Assembly: GCA_963726085.1 (NCBI GenBank)
Contig: CAVSAR010000004.1
Coordinates: 248,001 to 312,000, forward strand
Source: ZC4RG30 sp963726085
GTDB lineage: Bacteria; Pseudomonadota; Gammaproteobacteria; Steroidobacterales; Steroidobacteraceae
Direction of reading: 5' to 3'
DNA length: 64,000 nt
Below are positions 48,353 to 56,879 of the stretch, piece by piece. Positions within the stretch are counted from its first letter, which is position 1. Each line of letters opens with the position of its first letter. Under the pieces are notes generated by a model. That model worked only from the letters and a program-made list of their open reading frames with translations. It made no database searches and was not told the DNA's origin. The position numbers and the translations under genes were made by a program.

Positions 48353-49222
48353 ATGATCCGCAAGTTGCTCGTCATTGCCGCCGGTTGCGGCCTGTCCCTT
48401 TCGGTACTGGCGGCAGCACCGGGCCCCGGCGCCACCTTCGTGCCGCCCCCACCCGACAAGATCCCGGTATGCACGCGTGCCACATTGCAAAGCGCCGTGG
48501 ATAGTTACGTCGCGGCACAGAAGGCCGGGGACGCGACCAAGCTGGCCTTCGCCGAGAAGGCCAAGTACCTCGAGAACATGAGCGAGGTCGCCCCGGCAAT
48601 GGGCCTGTGGAACACGGCCCTGCCCATCGCCTATACCAACAGCATCCTCGACAGCACGCGCTGCAAGACCTTCACCGAGATCATCGTGACGGAAGGCGGC
48701 CACCCCTATGTCATCGGCACGCGGCTGTACGTGGACGACGGCAAAATCACGCGCATCGACAGCCTGGTCACCGACAAGGGCGACTGGCTGTTCAATGCCA
48801 ACAACTACCTCAAGGTATCGAAGACCGAGGACTGGTCGGTATTGCCCAACGGCAAGCGCACCCCGGCGCAAGCCATGATCAACGGCGGCAATACCTACCT
48901 GGACATGTTCCAGGACAAGCACCTGGAAGCCCCCTGGGGCTCGCCCTGCGAGCGGCTGGAAGGCGGCGCCTACACCAATCGAAAGCACGAGAAGAATTCG
49001 ACCTGCAAGGTCGGCATCCCCAATGGCGTGCTCTACATCGTTAACCGCGACTATGTGGTCGATGAAGAGAAGGGCGTGGTCAACATCTTCTGCCGCTTTG
49101 GCAACAGCTCCACCGGCATGCCCGACTCGCACATGTTCAAGTACGTCAATGGCAAGTTCCGCTACGTCCACACCTTGAGCGTGTCGATCGGACGGGACTC
49201 GCCGCAGTCAGATGACTTCTAA
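48353..49222 (+). CDS. Secreted NTF2-like (DUF8021-type) protein, paralogue 2
   Basis: A 289-aa protein with a Sec signal (LLVIAAGCGLSLSVLAAA) and the same order of elements as its neighbour. These are a first domain VDSYVAAQKAGDATKLAFAE with EKAKYLENM and GLWNTA, a central ITRIDSLVTDKGDWL, cysteines in WGSPCERLEGG, and a tail MFKYVNGKFRYVHTL. Parallel features (KY-ENM/ENG, G-LW-TA) support common ancestry after tandem duplication. Function is unknown. Confidence 0.75.
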   Translation: MIRKLLVIAAGCGLSLSVLAAAPGPGATFVPPPPDKIPVCTRATLQSAVDSYVAAQKAGDATKLAFAEKAKYLENMSEVAPAMGLWNTALPIAYTNSILDSTRCKTFTEIIVTEGGHPYVIGTRLYVDDGKITRIDSLVTDKGDWLFNANNYLKVSKTEDWSVLPNGKRTPAQAMINGGNTYLDMFQDKHLEAPWGSPCERLEGGAYTNRKHEKNSTCKVGIPNGVLYIVNRDYVVDEEKGVVNIFCRFGNSSTGMPDSHMFKYVNGKFRYVHTLSVSIGRDSPQSDDF

Positions 49223-49234
49223 TGAGAGGGATGG

Positions 49235-49984
49235 ATGATGTTAGAAGGAAAATGGATTTGCGGTGCACTGATTGCTCTATTGCTGGCATTGCCGGCGACC
49301 CCGGCACTGGCGCAGTGGACCGGCAAAGGCGAGGCAGGAATCGCCAATGCCACTGGCAACAGCGATTCGCTCAGTGCCAATGCAAAGCTCGCGGTGAAGA
49401 AGAAGGCCGACGACTGGGAACACATGCTGGCATTCACCGGCGTCTATGCGGCCAGCAATAGCGAAACGACTACGCAGCGCTGGGAAGTCGATGGAGAGTC
49501 GCGCTACACGTTCAGCGTGAAGAATTTCTGGTACGGGGGCTTTCGCTATGAAGACGATCGCTTCAGCGGCTTTGTGTACCAGGGAACAGTCTCGACGGGC
49601 TTCGGTCGCAAGTTCATCGACAGCGACAAGACGAAATTCTCGGCGAAGATCGGCGTTGGTTACAAGGTCTTCGAGACGCGCGGCTCGCTCGATCCGGTGA
49701 CGCTGGCGCCAGTACCGGGCGGTACCAGCAACACCATGGTGCTGGACGGCGGCGTTGACTGGGACCATGTACTCACCGGTACGACGTCGCTCTATGATCA
49801 CCTCGCCTTCGAGGCGGCGTCCGACAACACCTTCGTCAAGAATGAGATCGGGCTATTGGTGAAGATGACCGACCGGATGGCGCTGGCCGTTGCATACAAC
49901 GTCCGCTACAACACAGATCCACCGGCCGGCTTCAAAAAAACCGACACCTTGTCCACTGTAAACCTGGTGTACGAGGTGAAGTAG
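49235..49984 (+). CDS. DUF481 family outer-membrane protein
   Basis: A 249-aa predicted beta-barrel. It has a Sec signal (ALIALLLALPATPALAQ), the opening WTGKGEAGIANATGNSDS typical of DUF481 (YdiY-like, 'salt-induced outer membrane protein'), alternating strands such as NFWYGGFRYEDDRFSG, and a final aromatic strand TVNLVYEVK. The start could be the ATG at 49235 or the next ATG at 49238, which sits better behind GAGAGGG. A second DUF481 protein lies at 60394. Confidence 0.88.
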   Translation: MMLEGKWICGALIALLLALPATPALAQWTGKGEAGIANATGNSDSLSANAKLAVKKKADDWEHMLAFTGVYAASNSETTTQRWEVDGESRYTFSVKNFWYGGFRYEDDRFSGFVYQGTVSTGFGRKFIDSDKTKFSAKIGVGYKVFETRGSLDPVTLAPVPGGTSNTMVLDGGVDWDHVLTGTTSLYDHLAFEAASDNTFVKNEIGLLVKMTDRMALAVAYNVRYNTDPPAGFKKTDTLSTVNLVYEVK

Positions 49985-49997
49985 CGGCCGCAATCCC

Positions 49998-50528
49998 TCA
50001 GCGCGTGCTCTGCGTATTGGGATCGAACTTCTGGGATTTCGGATCCTTGGCCACGTTGTCCCAGTGTTCGGCGACCTTGCCGTTCTCGATCCGGTACATG
50101 TCGAAGTGCGAGGTTGCGTAGCGCTTGCCCGGATTCTCCGGATCGTCCGCGTAGGTCACCGTGGCAACGGACACCAGGTCACCTTCGGCCATGATCGCGA
50201 TCGTCGGAAACCCGATCTCCGGTGGAATGGGGCGAACCGGCCGTGTCTTGCTGATGTAGGCCTGCAGCGCGGCGCGGCCGCTGGTTACGTTGGGGTTGTG
50301 CTGTATATAGCCTTCGGTGAAGTACTGCGGCGCCAGATCGGCGCGCCCCGCATTGACGATGGCGCGGTACATGTCGAACACCAGTTTCTTGTTGGCGGCC
50401 AGCTTCGGGTCCTTGCTCTGTAGCAATGCCAGCTGGTCCGGTGCCGCGACCGGGGGCACCTGGGCCCAGGCTGCGCCAAAACCCGCCACGGCGATCCCGA
50501 TGCAGATCAGGTTGGTACGTGTTTTCAA
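49998..50528 (-). CDS. Exported SnoaL-like (NTF2 superfamily) protein
   Basis: About 176 aa with a Sec signal (ICIGIAVAGFGAAWA) followed by a SnoaL-type cup. This includes ANKKLVFDMYRAIVNAGRADLAPQYFTEGYIQHN-type sequence, GRAALQAYISK, and a C-terminal RIENGKVAEHWDN with the usual His-Trp-Asp. The TTG at 50528 was preferred to the GTG five codons earlier because GGGGGAGAG lies at ideal distance before the TTG. Such proteins may be aldol-type cyclases or simply ligand binders. It is convergent with the DUF481 gene. Confidence 0.82.
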   Translation of the reverse strand: MKTRTNLICIGIAVAGFGAAWAQVPPVAAPDQLALLQSKDPKLAANKKLVFDMYRAIVNAGRADLAPQYFTEGYIQHNPNVTSGRAALQAYISKTRPVRPIPPEIGFPTIAIMAEGDLVSVATVTYADDPENPGKRYATSHFDMYRIENGKVAEHWDNVAKDPKSQKFDPNTQSTR

Positions 50529-50696
50529 GGAACTCTCCCCCACTCTTTTTGCCCACTGCTACAGCGCATAGCCTACGACAGATTCCGGGTGTCGGCCTGT
50601 TCGCGCGCCATCGATAGCTTCGGCGAGTGGCGTGGCCGGGGAACCCCGCGCCAGGATCCCCGGTCACACAGTGGTTCAGTCAAATGCGCTACCTGC

Positions 50697-51347
50697 ATGG
50701 CCAGCCTCAAGAAGCGAGCCCGCCGCGACACGATTATCTGGCTGGCCATCCTTGCCGGGCACGGGCTGCTGCTGGTGATGTTCCTGCGCATCGAAGCCCG
50801 CAAATCCCCGCAGGCACGCCCCGATGCGGCGCCGGCCATGTCCTTTGTCTGGCTGTCGCCGCCACCAGTGAGCAGGGCGCGTGACATCGCGCCCGCGCCC
50901 GCAAGCCCACTGCCCGCGTTGCGCCGCCGCGCCGCGCCAGTGGCGCAAGCCCCGGTGATACCCCCACCGATTGTGCCGGCACCGCAGGCAACGCCACGGG
51001 TCGATTGGCAGCGCGAAGCACAGGTCGCGGTGGCTGCAGCGGCACGCGGCGTGCAGTCGGCAGGCAGCAACACCGGCGCGTTCAGCCCGCCCCCGCAGGC
51101 ACAGCGCAAGCCGTGTGTGTCCCCGAAGTCCAGCATGGAGTGGAAACCCCCGCGCGTCGGCATGGCAGGTTCGGATGGCGGACTGCACCTGCCGTACGTA
51201 GTCCTGGGCAAGCGCTGCGTACTGGGGCTGGGTTTCTTCGGTTGCGCCCTGGGCGAACTGCCGCCCGCCAATGGCCACTTGCTGGACGACATGCACGATC
51301 CCAACCGATCGCGCCGTTCAGTGCCGGCGGTTGACTCCTGCGACTAG
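50697..51347 (+). CDS. Membrane-anchored proline-rich TonB-like protein
   Basis: A 216-aa protein: a short basic N-terminus, one helix (TIIWLAILAGHGLLLVMFL), a Pro/Ala-rich segment (about 60-110), and a C-terminal globular part with two cysteines in KRCVLGLGFFGCALG and HLLDDMHDPNR. The layout is that of TonB-like energy-transducing or periplasm-spanning proteins, but no TonB C-terminal motif was found. The start MASLKKRARRD was chosen because upstream codons give no hydrophobic logic. A protein of the same layout is at 58814. Confidence 0.65.
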   Translation: MASLKKRARRDTIIWLAILAGHGLLLVMFLRIEARKSPQARPDAAPAMSFVWLSPPPVSRARDIAPAPASPLPALRRRAAPVAQAPVIPPPIVPAPQATPRVDWQREAQVAVAAAARGVQSAGSNTGAFSPPPQAQRKPCVSPKSSMEWKPPRVGMAGSDGGLHLPYVVLGKRCVLGLGFFGCALGELPPANGHLLDDMHDPNRSRRSVPAVDSCD

Positions 51348-51353
51348 CCCGGT

Positions 51354-52064
51354 TCAGCGGCCAGCGGCCGCCAGGAGGATCTGCTGCACCTCTGCTGGCT
51401 TGTCCAGCATCAGGTCGTGGCCACCGTCCAGCGTGATCGAGCCCCAGCCTGCTTGCTGAGCAAGCGCATGAAATTGCCCAAAGGGCGAACCTTCCCATCC
51501 GGTGGCCAGGACATAGGTGACTTGCCCCGCTGCAAGCGGCTCGCCCGTGCGCAGCACCGGCTGCTGGAAGGTCGCCAGTGACTGCATGGTGCATTGCCGG
51601 TCAACCCAGGCGCGATCAGCCGCATTTACGTTGAATACTGCAGCAGGAATGGGCGGCACTTTCCAGCCGTCTCCCACCTGGCGGCACAGGTCCAGCTGCA
51701 AGGCGCGCTGCTCCTCGGGCAGGCAATCGTGCAGGCTCTTGCCGGTTTCCGGAACGAATGCGTCCAGGTACACAAGATGCGCGATGCGCTGCGGGATGCG
51801 GTCGACCACCGCGCTGACCACGCAGCCCGCATACGAATGCCCGCACAGCACGACATCATCCAACTCCTCCCAACGGATCAGGTTCAACACATCCTGGATG
51901 TGCGTCTCGAGATTGACTTTGGGATCCAGCAGGTGCGATCGCTCGCCGACGCCGGTCAGCGTCGGGGTGAACACCTCGTGACCCAGTCGCTGCAGCCCCG
52001 TGCGCACGCGCTGCCAGCACCAGCTGCCGTGCCATGCGCCGTGAACCAGTACAAATCTGGACAT
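51354..52064 (-). CDS. Alpha/beta hydrolase of the plant-esterase-like group
   Basis: A 236-aa hydrolase with oxyanion start FVLVHGAWHGSWCW, TLTGVGERSHL, nucleophile S77 in CGHSYAG, and catalytic H217 in GGHDLMLDKP. This group includes carboxyl- and methyl-esterases of small hydrophobic esters. No signal peptide is present. The small membrane-protein gene ends 1 nt upstream, so they are likely co-transcribed. Confidence 0.9.
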   Translation of the reverse strand: MSRFVLVHGAWHGSWCWQRVRTGLQRLGHEVFTPTLTGVGERSHLLDPKVNLETHIQDVLNLIRWEELDDVVLCGHSYAGCVVSAVVDRIPQRIAHLVYLDAFVPETGKSLHDCLPEEQRALQLDLCRQVGDGWKVPPIPAAVFNVNAADRAWVDRQCTMQSLATFQQPVLRTGEPLAAGQVTYVLATGWEGSPFGQFHALAQQAGWGSITLDGGHDLMLDKPAEVQQILLAAAGR

Positions 52065-52065
52065 G

Positions 52066-52314
52066 TCAGGGATCCTCGTCCTGTTGTGATGCTAACCGGT
52101 CCTTGCGCGTGCTCATCTCCTGCTCAATCTGCGAGGCCGGCGGCGGTGGCGGCATGCGACCGGAACTCAGGAACAGCAGCACCCAGCCGAAACCGCTGGC
52201 CCCCGGCACACCGCGCCGGGCACCGCTCATCACGCGACCCAGCCCCCAGGCAACCAGCCAGGCAACTGCGGTCGCAGCGAGGGTGGCAAGGACCAGGGTA
52301 CTCAGGAAGCGCAC
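52066..52314 (-). CDS. Small single-helix membrane protein
   Basis: An 82-aa protein from a GTG start with two hydrophobic stretches (FLSTLVLATLAATAVAWLVAW and FGWVLLFL) and a charged, Pro-rich tail PPPPPASQIEQEMSTRKDR. No family was recognised. It lies between two same-strand genes, 1 and 3 nt away, which supports it being real. Confidence 0.55.
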   Translation of the reverse strand: MRFLSTLVLATLAATAVAWLVAWGLGRVMSGARRGVPGASGFGWVLLFLSSGRMPPPPPASQIEQEMSTRKDRLASQQDEDP

Positions 52315-52317
52315 TGC

Positions 52318-52590
52318 TCACCCGCCCGGTTCCAGGTTGAGAACGCCCTTGGCCCATTCCAATTCATCCTTGAGTTCGACCGTGCCGCCGCAGTTGACTG
52401 CCAGCGAGAAGGTGTACCCAACCAGGCAACCAGCGCAGGTCTGGCTGCGCGGATGGTCGAAAATTCGCAAGATGTCTGGCCACGCATCACATCTTGGCTG
52501 GCCGACCAGTCTGCCGCCAGCAGCAATCGCACGGCGGCCGGTCGCTATCCTGGCACGGATGACAATGGCAAACGCGTGGCATCTCGACAC
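52318..52590 (-). CDS. Small hypothetical protein, uncertain start
   Basis: The last about 45 codons have strong G/C third positions like neighbouring genes and read CAGCLVGYTFSLAVNCGG, ELKDELEWAKGVLNLEPGG. Three cysteines could bind a metal. The first half is less convincing, so the true start may be nearer 52500. No family was recognised. It ends 3 nt before the next GTG start. Confidence 0.45.
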   Translation of the reverse strand: MSRCHAFAIVIRARIATGRRAIAAGGRLVGQPRCDAWPDILRIFDHPRSQTCAGCLVGYTFSLAVNCGGTVELKDELEWAKGVLNLEPGG

Positions 52591-52639
52591 TTGGTGTAGA
52601 TTTGCGCTTTAAAGTTCACACCTAACAGACGGGGCAATC

Positions 52640-53170
52640 ATGACGTTGAAGGATTGGACAACAAATTTGCGCCGGGGCCTCATCCCTGCCGCTGCAGCTA
52701 TCATGACATCGTTGCCCATGGCCACAGCGCTTGCAGCGGAACCCGAGTACGCCGTCATCCACATGGAGATCGATGTTGCCAAGCCGGCCAAGGACGTGTG
52801 GGCCAAGATCGGCAAGTACTGCGACATCAGCGTGTGGATGAGCGTGGACTGCAAGATCACTTCCGGTGACGGCGGAGTTGGCACGGTGCGCGTGCTCGCT
52901 GGCGGGCGCGTCAGCGAGATACTGGTTGGGCAGACTGAGCTTTCCTATGGCTATACGCAGCCGGCCAAGGAAGGCCAGTTCTATGATCTGTACCACGGGT
53001 TCATGGAAGCCCGACCGGTCACCGCGAGCACGTCGAAGATCGTCTATACGCTGGTCTATGACGTCTCCAACAAGGCCGACAAGGCCGCCAAGGACGCGGA
53101 TGTCGCAGGCCGTCGCAAGCGGTTCGAAGCGGCGCTGGCCAGCATGAAGAAGATCGCCGAAGCACCCTGA
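52640..53170 (+). CDS. Exported SRPBCC (polyketide cyclase/START-like) protein
   Basis: A 176-aa protein. A Sec-type signal with a basic start (NLRRGLIPAAAAIMTSLP, end near ALAAE) is followed by a helix-grip domain: YAVIHMEIDVAKPAKDVWAKIGKYCDISVW, GGVGTVRVLAGG and a long final helix RRKRFEAALASMKKIAEAP. SRPBCC folds bind hydrophobic ligands in a deep pocket. The gene is plus-strand and 5 nt before the GFA gene. Confidence 0.85.
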   Translation: MTLKDWTTNLRRGLIPAAAAIMTSLPMATALAAEPEYAVIHMEIDVAKPAKDVWAKIGKYCDISVWMSVDCKITSGDGGVGTVRVLAGGRVSEILVGQTELSYGYTQPAKEGQFYDLYHGFMEARPVTASTSKIVYTLVYDVSNKADKAAKDADVAGRRKRFEAALASMKKIAEAP

Positions 53171-53175
53171 CGCCG

Positions 53176-53595
53176 ATGGGGCTTGCTCCGCTGCGGGTCA
53201 TCGGTGGCGCGGTCATTCAGGCCAGGCACAGGGCCAGCTGCCACTGCGGTGGCGTGGTCCTGGAGCTGGATCTGCCCGATGGCGTTGTCGATGCGCGCCG
53301 CTGCACCTGCTCTATGTGCCGGCGCAAGGGCGCCATCATGGGCGCCGTTGCCCTCGAGGGACTGCACGTTGTGCAGGGTTCGGACCTGCTGTCCACCTAC
53401 CGCTTCAACTCGATGACGGCCGAGCACTACTTCTGTTCGCGCTGCGGCATCTATACCCACCACCGCCGGCGCTCCAGGCCCGACCAGTACGGCTTCAACG
53501 TCGGCTGCCTGGAGGGGGTGGAACCCACGAACATAAAGAATGTGCCGGTAAATGACGGGGTGAACCACCCGGCGGACTACAATCGCGTCCCATGA
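53176..53595 (+). CDS. GFA-family zinc-binding protein
   Basis: A 139-aa protein with the GFA/CENP-V cysteine pattern: CHCGG, RCTCSMCRRKG, and a last pair in YFCSRCGIYTHH. The family binds glutathione or zinc and includes S-(hydroxymethyl)glutathione synthase, but most members are uncharacterised. Its stop overlaps the next ATG (ATGA). Confidence 0.9.
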   Translation: MGLAPLRVIGGAVIQARHRASCHCGGVVLELDLPDGVVDARRCTCSMCRRKGAIMGAVALEGLHVVQGSDLLSTYRFNSMTAEHYFCSRCGIYTHHRRRSRPDQYGFNVGCLEGVEPTNIKNVPVNDGVNHPADYNRVP

Positions 53596-53846
53596 ACATC
53601 GGCATCGAGATCAGCCTCTACCCTATCAATGCGGACTTCATCCCGCCCATCCAGGCATTCATTGACCGGCTGCACCTGCACCCACGGCTGCAGATCATCA
53701 CCAATGACATGAGCACGCAGGTGTTCGGCACCTTCGAGGATGTCATGCCGGCGGTCACGACGGAGATCCGGCGCAGCTTCGAGGAGAACGCACTGTGCGT
53801 ATTCGCGATGAAGGTGCTGGGGCCGTTCACACCGGGCAGCTATTGA
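53592..53846 (+). CDS. YkoF/MTH1187-like thiamine-binding-fold protein
   Basis: An 84-aa ferredoxin-like protein: IGIEISLYPINADFIPPIQAFIDRL, then TNDMSTQVFGTFEDVM and the tail CVFAMKVLGPF. This matches small YkoF/DUF77 proteins that bind thiamine or a pyrimidine. It is coupled to the GFA gene upstream and to the DUF3500 gene downstream by stop-start overlaps. Confidence 0.85.
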   Translation: MNIGIEISLYPINADFIPPIQAFIDRLHLHPRLQIITNDMSTQVFGTFEDVMPAVTTEIRRSFEENALCVFAMKVLGPFTPGSY

Positions 53847-55063
53847 GACGGCGCGTGGCAACGCACCCGCGCATTGGCGCCTTGCTGGCCTGCGTCCTGC
53901 TGCCCCTGGTGGCGGTAGCCCAGGCGCCGCCGCCGAAGCGGCCACCCGAAGAACTGGCGCGACTGTCCGCCGCGGCGGAAAGCGCCGGATTGGCCGAGCC
54001 GTTCAAGGGCATCACCAGCAACGGCAAGATCGAGTCGGGGTTGTTCCACATTCAGTCCACCGGCGTATCCACCGCCGAGGTGCGCCGCGCGGCTGAGCAG
54101 TTCCTGGCCGGCCTTACCCCCGAACAGCGCAACCGGACGCAATTTGCCGTGGATGATGTGGAGTGGCGCAAGTGGATGAACCAGAGCTTCTACGTGCGCC
54201 AGGGCGTCAGCTTCCTGGAAATGACCGCGGCGCAACGCGAGCTGGGTTTTGCACTGATGCGCGCGTCCCTGAGCGCCAAGGGCGTAAAGCAGACGCGCGA
54301 CATCATGCGATTGAATGAAACCCTCGGCGAACTGACCGGCAACAACTTCGATGAATACGGCGAGTGGCGCTACCACATCACCGTCATGGGAAAGCCCTCG
54401 GCCACCCAGCCCTGGGGCTGGCAGCTGGACGGGCATCATGCCGTCATCAACTATTTCGTGCTCGGCGACCAGGTGGTGATGACGCCATTCTTCGCAGGCT
54501 CGGAGCCGGCAGTTGCAACGTCCGGCAAGTACAAGGGCACGGCCGTGCTGCAGGAAGAGCAGGACCGCGGCCTGCTGCTGATCAACAACCTGGACACGGC
54601 GCAGCGCCAGAAGGCGATCCTGAAATTCAGCAAGACCGGCGATGAGAATCTGACCGAGGCATGGAAGGACAACGTCGTCCTCGACTATGCGGGGATTCGC
54701 GCCACGGACCTGACGGCGCAGCAGCGCCAGCAGCTGCTGGGCCTGATATCCCTTTACGTGGACAACATGGATGCTGGGCATGCGCGGGTGAAGATGGACG
54801 AGGTGCGTGCGCACCTGGATCGCACCTGGGTGGCCTGGATCGGTACGACCACGCCGGGCAGCGTCTTCTACTACCGTATCCACAGCCCGGTGATCCTCAT
54901 CGAGTTTGATCACCAGCGACCCGTGGGACTGCGCCACCTGATGGATCCAGCGCTGCCCAACACCGCGCATGTGCACACGGTGGTGCGCACGCCCAACGGC
55001 AACGACTATGGCAAGGACCTGCTGCGCCAGCACTACGAGCAGCAGCCGCACACCACACAGTAG
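53843..55063 (+). CDS. Exported DUF3500 protein
   Basis: About 406 aa from the TTG at 53843, which overlaps the previous stop (TTGA); a GTG at 53855 is the alternative. A Sec or Tat signal (RRRVATHPRIGALLACVLLPL) precedes the DUF3500 body. That body shows FAVDDVEWRKWMNQSFYVRQG, GEWRYHITVMG, a histidine-rich WQLDGHHAVINYFV, FFAGSEPA and a late RTWVAWIGTTTPGSVFYYRIHSP. The function of the family is unknown; conserved histidines suggest metal binding. Confidence 0.9.
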   Translation: MRRRVATHPRIGALLACVLLPLVAVAQAPPPKRPPEELARLSAAAESAGLAEPFKGITSNGKIESGLFHIQSTGVSTAEVRRAAEQFLAGLTPEQRNRTQFAVDDVEWRKWMNQSFYVRQGVSFLEMTAAQRELGFALMRASLSAKGVKQTRDIMRLNETLGELTGNNFDEYGEWRYHITVMGKPSATQPWGWQLDGHHAVINYFVLGDQVVMTPFFAGSEPAVATSGKYKGTAVLQEEQDRGLLLINNLDTAQRQKAILKFSKTGDENLTEAWKDNVVLDYAGIRATDLTAQQRQQLLGLISLYVDNMDAGHARVKMDEVRAHLDRTWVAWIGTTTPGSVFYYRIHSPVILIEFDHQRPVGLRHLMDPALPNTAHVHTVVRTPNGNDYGKDLLRQHYEQQPHTTQ

Positions 55064-55083
55064 GCCCGGCAAGAGGAACCTTC

Positions 55084-55470
55084 ATGACCACCGGCAAAAT
55101 GAACGTCTTCTATTGGATTGCCACCGGGCTGTTCGCGGCGTTCCTGCTCGGGGATGGCGCGGCGGGGCTCGCCCACGAAAAGACCGGATTGGCAGTGATG
55201 CAGCACCTGGGGTATCCGGCATATCTCATGAGCATCCTCGGCGGCTTCAAGGTCGCCGGCGCCATCGCGATCCTGCAGTCGCGCTACGGCCTGGTGAAGG
55301 AATGGGCGTTCGCCGGCTTCTGGATCAGCTGCATCGGTGCGTTCCTGTCCCGCCTGTTCTCCGCAGACGGCATCGGGTTGCTGGTGCTGCCGCTGGTGTT
55401 CCTGGGCATTTCCCTGGTCCCGTACATGCTGTGGAAAAAACGCGGCGTGCCGCGCAGCAAGGTCTGGTAG
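55084..55470 (+). CDS. DoxX-like membrane protein
   Basis: A 128-aa protein with four hydrophobic helices: VFYWIATGLFAAFLLGDG, YLMSILGGFKVAGAIAIL, WAFAGFWISCIGAFLSRL and LLVLPLVFLGISLVPYML. It ends with a basic tail. This is the DoxX/DUF4267-like four-helix pattern. It lies 20 bp after the DUF3500 gene in the same direction. Confidence 0.85.
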   Translation: MTTGKMNVFYWIATGLFAAFLLGDGAAGLAHEKTGLAVMQHLGYPAYLMSILGGFKVAGAIAILQSRYGLVKEWAFAGFWISCIGAFLSRLFSADGIGLLVLPLVFLGISLVPYMLWKKRGVPRSKVW

Positions 55471-55478
55471 GAGACCGG

Positions 55479-56285
55479 GTGGATTCCGGCGACTTCGCCG
55501 CGCTTGAACAAGTAGAAGCCGCCGCGTTCATCGATTTTTTCCGTGCCGCGCCGCAGCCCATGCGCGCAGCGCATCACGTCCGCGTACGCCAGATGGGCGA
55601 CGTCAGCTGCCTGGGTTGCACCCGCATCGAACCGGGGATCATCTTTCGGCGCGTGCTGGGTCTTGGGTCGGAGGCCCTGCCGATGTGACGCAGCTGGACG
55701 CCGCACTCTCGCACATGAATGAATTACAACAGTCCTATGCCGTGCCGGTCGCGCCCCTGGCGCAACCCGCGGCGCTCGGGGCCTGGCTGGAAGCGCGCGG
55801 CTTGAGGAGCAGCTACGCCTGGATGAAGTTCCTGCGGCCGCTTGCCTTGGAGATGCGCGTGCCCACCTGCGACCTGGAGTTGCGGGTTGTCGCAGAGGAA
55901 TCGGCGGCTGCATTTGGGCGGGTGGTAGTCGAAGGGTTCGGACTGCAGGGGCAAGTGGCGCCCTGGGTAGCGCAGCTGCCCGGCAGGGCCGGCTGGACCT
56001 GCGTGATGGCCTTCGATGCTGCTGTCCCGGTTGCCGCTGGCGCGGTATTGGTCAAGGGCCGACACGCGCGGCTGGGATTTGGTACCACGCTGGCCTTGCC
56101 ACCGTCACGGGGCGCAGAACGCATTGCTGGCGCGTCGACTGCAGGAGGCCGCAACGCAAGGGGCCCAAGTTGCCGTGACGGAAACCGATGAACGAGTGCC
56201 AGACAAGCCGGACAATTCGTACCGCAACATCCTCAAGGCCGGGTTCGTCGAGGCCTATGTGCGGCAGAACTACCTGTCGATCTGA
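55479..56285 (+). CDS. GNAT-like acetyltransferase, two apparent frameshifts
   Basis: A GTG start with GGAG before it gives DSGDFAALEQVEAAAFIDFF. The frame changes near 55680, then continues ADVTQLDAALSHMNELQQSYAVPV to LGFGTTL. An extra T near 56092 leads into CHRHGAQNALLARRLQEAA, and DNSYRNILKAGFVEAYVRQNYLSI at the stop. The final N-x-x-Y-x-N-x-L-x-x-G-F pattern is typical of GNAT acetyltransferases. The substrate is unknown. Sequence errors seem likelier than decay. Confidence 0.7.
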
Positions 56286-56879
56286 CTACTGCGCCTTGCG
56301 CGCCGGATCGTAGTCGGGCCGCACAGTTCCCAGCCGCTGCGCGACCTCAAATGCTGCCGGATAGAACTGCGTGAACGTCCATTCCACGGCCGCATGCTTG
56401 CTGTGACACGCGTAGCAATCGGCGCTGCGTGGCAGGGGCGCGGCGCTACTGCGCAGTCCCTGTGGCCCATCGAAAGTAAAATAGGACCAGCCACCCTCCG
56501 GATATCGCTTGGTGTCCTTGACCGACGCCTCGATGGCGCGCAGCGCCCCCTGGGTCCTGCCACCGGCATTGATTGAGACGTTGTCCTCCGCGCTGCGGAT
56601 TTCCAGCATGAAGACCGTGCCGTCCGGCCAGCGGCCGGTCTTCATGAACGCCCGGTAGCTTTCCGGATTCACGAACACGTTGTCGAACGCTGCGGGCTGG
56701 CCGGCCTGGGGCCGATTGGGGCCATAGGTCATGCCCAGTCCGCTGGCCAGGAAAACCCATTCGCGATAGTCGGCCGGGCGCACCAGTTCGCCCAGGTCGG
56801 TGAACGCGGGATCAGCGGCCACCGCCGCACCGCCGGCCAGGCACAGGAGCAATCCGACAGCTATTGGCGCACGACTCAT
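56286..56879 (-). CDS. Cytochrome P460 family protein
   Basis: A 197-aa exported protein: Sec signal (IAVGLLLCLAGGAAVA), P460 core with YREWVFLASGLGMTYG, and the heme c motif CYACHSKHAAVEWTFTQFYP near the end. P460 cytochromes oxidise hydroxylamine or detoxify nitrogen oxides in the periplasm; activity depends on a lysine crosslink that cannot be judged here. The start overlaps the AlkD-like stop (ATGA), and the gene is convergent with the acetyltransferase. Confidence 0.9.
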   Translation of the reverse strand: MSRAPIAVGLLLCLAGGAAVAADPAFTDLGELVRPADYREWVFLASGLGMTYGPNRPQAGQPAAFDNVFVNPESYRAFMKTGRWPDGTVFMLEIRSAEDNVSINAGGRTQGALRAIEASVKDTKRYPEGGWSYFTFDGPQGLRSSAAPLPRSADCYACHSKHAAVEWTFTQFYPAAFEVAQRLGTVRPDYDPARKAQ

